Part shown: one piece after another, positions 6,919 through 8,208 of the stretch | Layout: every line of letters begins with the position of its first letter | Numbering within the stretch: the stretch's first letter is position 1 | Assembly: GCA_022793555.1 (NCBI GenBank) | Contig: JAAWDB010000123.1 | Span: 1-8,208 of the forward strand | Direction: 5' to 3' | Origin: Bacilli bacterium | GTDB taxonomy: Bacteria > Bacillota_I > Bacilli_A > RF39 > UBA660 | DNA length: 8,208 nucleotides | Program-made: the position numbers and the translations under genes | The notes under the pieces: model-generated | Database searches by the model: none | What the model saw: only the letters and a program-made list of their open reading frames with translations | Told to the model about the DNA's origin: nothing

Positions 6919-7362
6919 ATGAAGAAAAAATGGATAATTTTAGGAAGTATCATAATAGGAATTTCCTTACTAGCAACAATTTTATACTTTTGTCTAAAAC
7001 CAGCCCAAAATAATATTCTTAGTATTAGCGGAGCTGACGTATTAGAAAAAATTAAAAACAAAGAAACATTTATTTTAATTAGAACCCAAGATGGATGTCA
7101 TTATTGTGAAGAATATAAACCTATTCTTAATCGTGTTCTTACTGAGAATAATATTTATGCCTATGAATTAAACACAACCAATTTAGCAAAAGAAGACCAA
7201 AATATTTCTAATGAAATTGAAAAACTATTTCACATCAGCGGCACACCAACCACAATTTTTATTACCAATGGCAAAGAACAAACCACAATTAATCGACTTG
7301 TTGGTAGTTCATCTTATTCAAATTTATTAGAAATACTAAAAGAACGTGGATTTATAAACTAA
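6919..7362 (+). CDS. Membrane-anchored thioredoxin-fold protein, CHYC active site
   Basis: This 147-residue thiol-disulfide oxidoreductase is tethered outside the membrane. An N-terminal signal anchor (about 5-26, after KKK) is followed by a thioredoxin fold. It has the strand TFILIRTQDG, the active-site motif CHYC (Cys60, Cys63) at the start of a helix, and the cis-proline loop SGTPTTIF with Pro110 opposite the active site. The length fits a minimal thioredoxin domain plus anchor, resembling the thioredoxin-like proteins often annotated as bacteriocin transport accessory proteins. The CxxC dipeptide His-Tyr is closer to DsbA-like (CPHC, CxHC) than to Trx (CGPC), which may favour oxidation or isomerisation, but direction cannot be read from sequence. 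GGTGA (6910-6914) sits unusually close (4 nt) to ATG. Divergent from an operon encoding an exported protein with about 50 cysteines, a likely substrate by inference. Confidence 0.88.
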   Translation: MKKKWIILGSIIIGISLLATILYFCLKPAQNNILSISGADVLEKIKNKETFILIRTQDGCHYCEEYKPILNRVLTENNIYAYELNTTNLAKEDQNISNEIEKLFHISGTPTTIFITNGKEQTTINRLVGSSSYSNLLEILKERGFIN

Positions 7363-7374
7363 AAAGGTGTTACT

Positions 7375-8082
7375 ATGATTAAAAATAATAAACATCTTTT
7401 CTCTTTTCTCTATGGTATATTACTAATTATTAGTTACCAAATGATCTTTCCTCTCATTTATTTTACTCTTCTAAAAAAACTAGCAACTAGTAATAATTTC
7501 TGGATCAAAAATATAACTTACATTGGTTACTATATTATTGTCCTTTTCCTATTAATTTTTATCTATAGAAAAAGTTTAAAAAAAGAATGGACACAATTCA
7601 AAAAAAATCCAAAAGAATTGATCAAAAAAGGATTATCTTTATGGCTACAAGGATTTATAACCATGGCCATGAGTAATTTAATTATAATTAATTTTACAAA
7701 CAATATTGCTGGTAACGAAGAACTAAATCGCCAAATAATAACTCAAATGCCACTTTATGCAATAACGCTCATGTGTTTTATAGGGCCATTCATTGAAGAA
7801 TTAGTTTTTCGTAAATCCTTTCGTCCAGCCTTTAAAAATAAATATGTTTATGCACTAATAACTTCTTTTATCTTTGCCTCATTACACGTCTTAAATGGCT
7901 TTGAAGTACTAACATTTTCTCATATGTTAGAAAATTGGACACAGTGGCTCTTTTTACTTCCTTATGGAAGTCTAGCTTTCTTCTTTGCTATAGCTTATTT
8001 TGAAACAGATAATATCTTTACCTCAACTATCGCTCATTGTTTTCAAAATTCTTTATCTGTTTTATTAATTCTTTTAGTTTAA
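7375..8082 (+). CDS. CPBP family intramembrane metalloprotease (CAAX/Abi-type)
   Basis: This 235-residue polytopic membrane protein has the CPBP glutamic protease / Rce1-like signature in order: EELVFRKSFR with Glu141, Glu142 and Arg146; FASLHVLNGF with His171; and HCFQNSL with His221 and Asn225. All expected catalytic residues are present, so it is probably active. Several hydrophobic segments are visible (about 10-33, 46-64, 88-108, 126-142, 156-172, 190-209, 217-234). Substrates are unknown. Bacterial relatives include bacteriocin self-immunity proteins (Abi), MroQ-type peptide-processing proteins and many uncharacterised ones. AGGTG (7366-7370 region) lies 4-5 nt ahead of ATG. The gap after the thioredoxin-like gene is 12 nt, so the two are probably co-transcribed. 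No bacteriocin or peptide precursor is visible here, so an immunity role is not supported. Confidence 0.92.
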   Translation: MIKNNKHLFSFLYGILLIISYQMIFPLIYFTLLKKLATSNNFWIKNITYIGYYIIVLFLLIFIYRKSLKKEWTQFKKNPKELIKKGLSLWLQGFITMAMSNLIIINFTNNIAGNEELNRQIITQMPLYAITLMCFIGPFIEELVFRKSFRPAFKNKYVYALITSFIFASLHVLNGFEVLTFSHMLENWTQWLFLLPYGSLAFFFAIAYFETDNIFTSTIAHCFQNSLSVLLILLV

Positions 8083-8095
8083 TTGCGAGGTTTTT

Positions 8096-8208
8096 ATGGA
8101 AAATAATACAACTACCATCAAAAAATTTTCATTATTAAAAAAGATTGGTTTAATCTTTCTTTTTTTCATGATTTTAATTTTTAGTTATTCCGGATTTTGG
8201 ATTCATAA
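8096..8208 (+). CDS. N-terminus of a membrane-anchored protein, cut by window end
   Basis: The open frame starts at ATG 8096 and runs off the window, giving 37 complete codons. The ribosome site GCGAGG (8085-8090) lies 5 nt before the ATG, and the gap to the protease gene is 13 nt, so this is probably the third gene of the plus operon. The visible product starts with a polar, Lys-containing segment (MENNTTTIKKFSLLKK) followed by a hydrophobic helix (about 18-30, GLIFLFFMILIFS) and then YSGFWIH. This looks like a signal anchor of an extracytoplasmic enzyme or a first membrane helix. Nothing in the visible part identifies the family. Confidence 0.7.
   Translation, partial: MENNTTTIKKFSLLKKIGLIFLFFMILIFSYSGFWIH

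Overview
The window is AT-rich DNA from a low-GC Gram-positive-type bacterium. TGG encodes tryptophan throughout and TGA is used as a stop, so this is not the Mycoplasma code. Strong AAGGAGG-type ribosome sites, sortase-free secreted proteins and divergent gene blocks suggest an uncultured Bacilli/Erysipelotrichia/RF39-like gut lineage. That placement is inference from style, not from a marker gene.

Positions 1-6801 hold a tightly packed minus-strand operon, read right to left from one good promoter (6836-6864). It encodes: (i) a small secreted protein with a C-terminal membrane anchor; (ii) an 1144-residue secreted cysteine-rich protein whose N-terminus resembles a thioester-adhesin domain; (iii) a one-pass membrane protein with pseudopilin-like topology, a Ser/Gly/Asn linker and an acidic tract; (iv) a CpaB/RcpC-like SAF-domain protein; (v) a CpaF/TadA-type secretion ATPase cut by the window start. 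The ATPase plus CpaB pair points to a Tad/Flp-like (type IV pilus related) machine. The three genes ahead of them look like its lineage-specific surface or structural components. No secretin, prepilin peptidase, TadB/TadC or canonical Flp pilin is inside the window. The remaining machinery may lie beyond position 1.

Positions 6802-6918 are the divergent intergenic region, with two back-to-back candidate promoters.

Positions 6919-8208 hold a plus-strand operon: a membrane-anchored thioredoxin-fold protein with a CHYC active site, a CPBP (CAAX/Abi-type) intramembrane metalloprotease, and the start of a membrane protein cut by the window end.

Working model (inference): the minus operon builds an envelope-spanning Tad-like apparatus that displays or anchors a large disulfide-rich surface protein with about 50 cysteines. 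The divergently transcribed CHYC protein could supply or correct its disulfides. No RNA genes, insertion sequences, CRISPR arrays or convincing terminators were seen, and no gene-free stretch exceeds about 120 bases.
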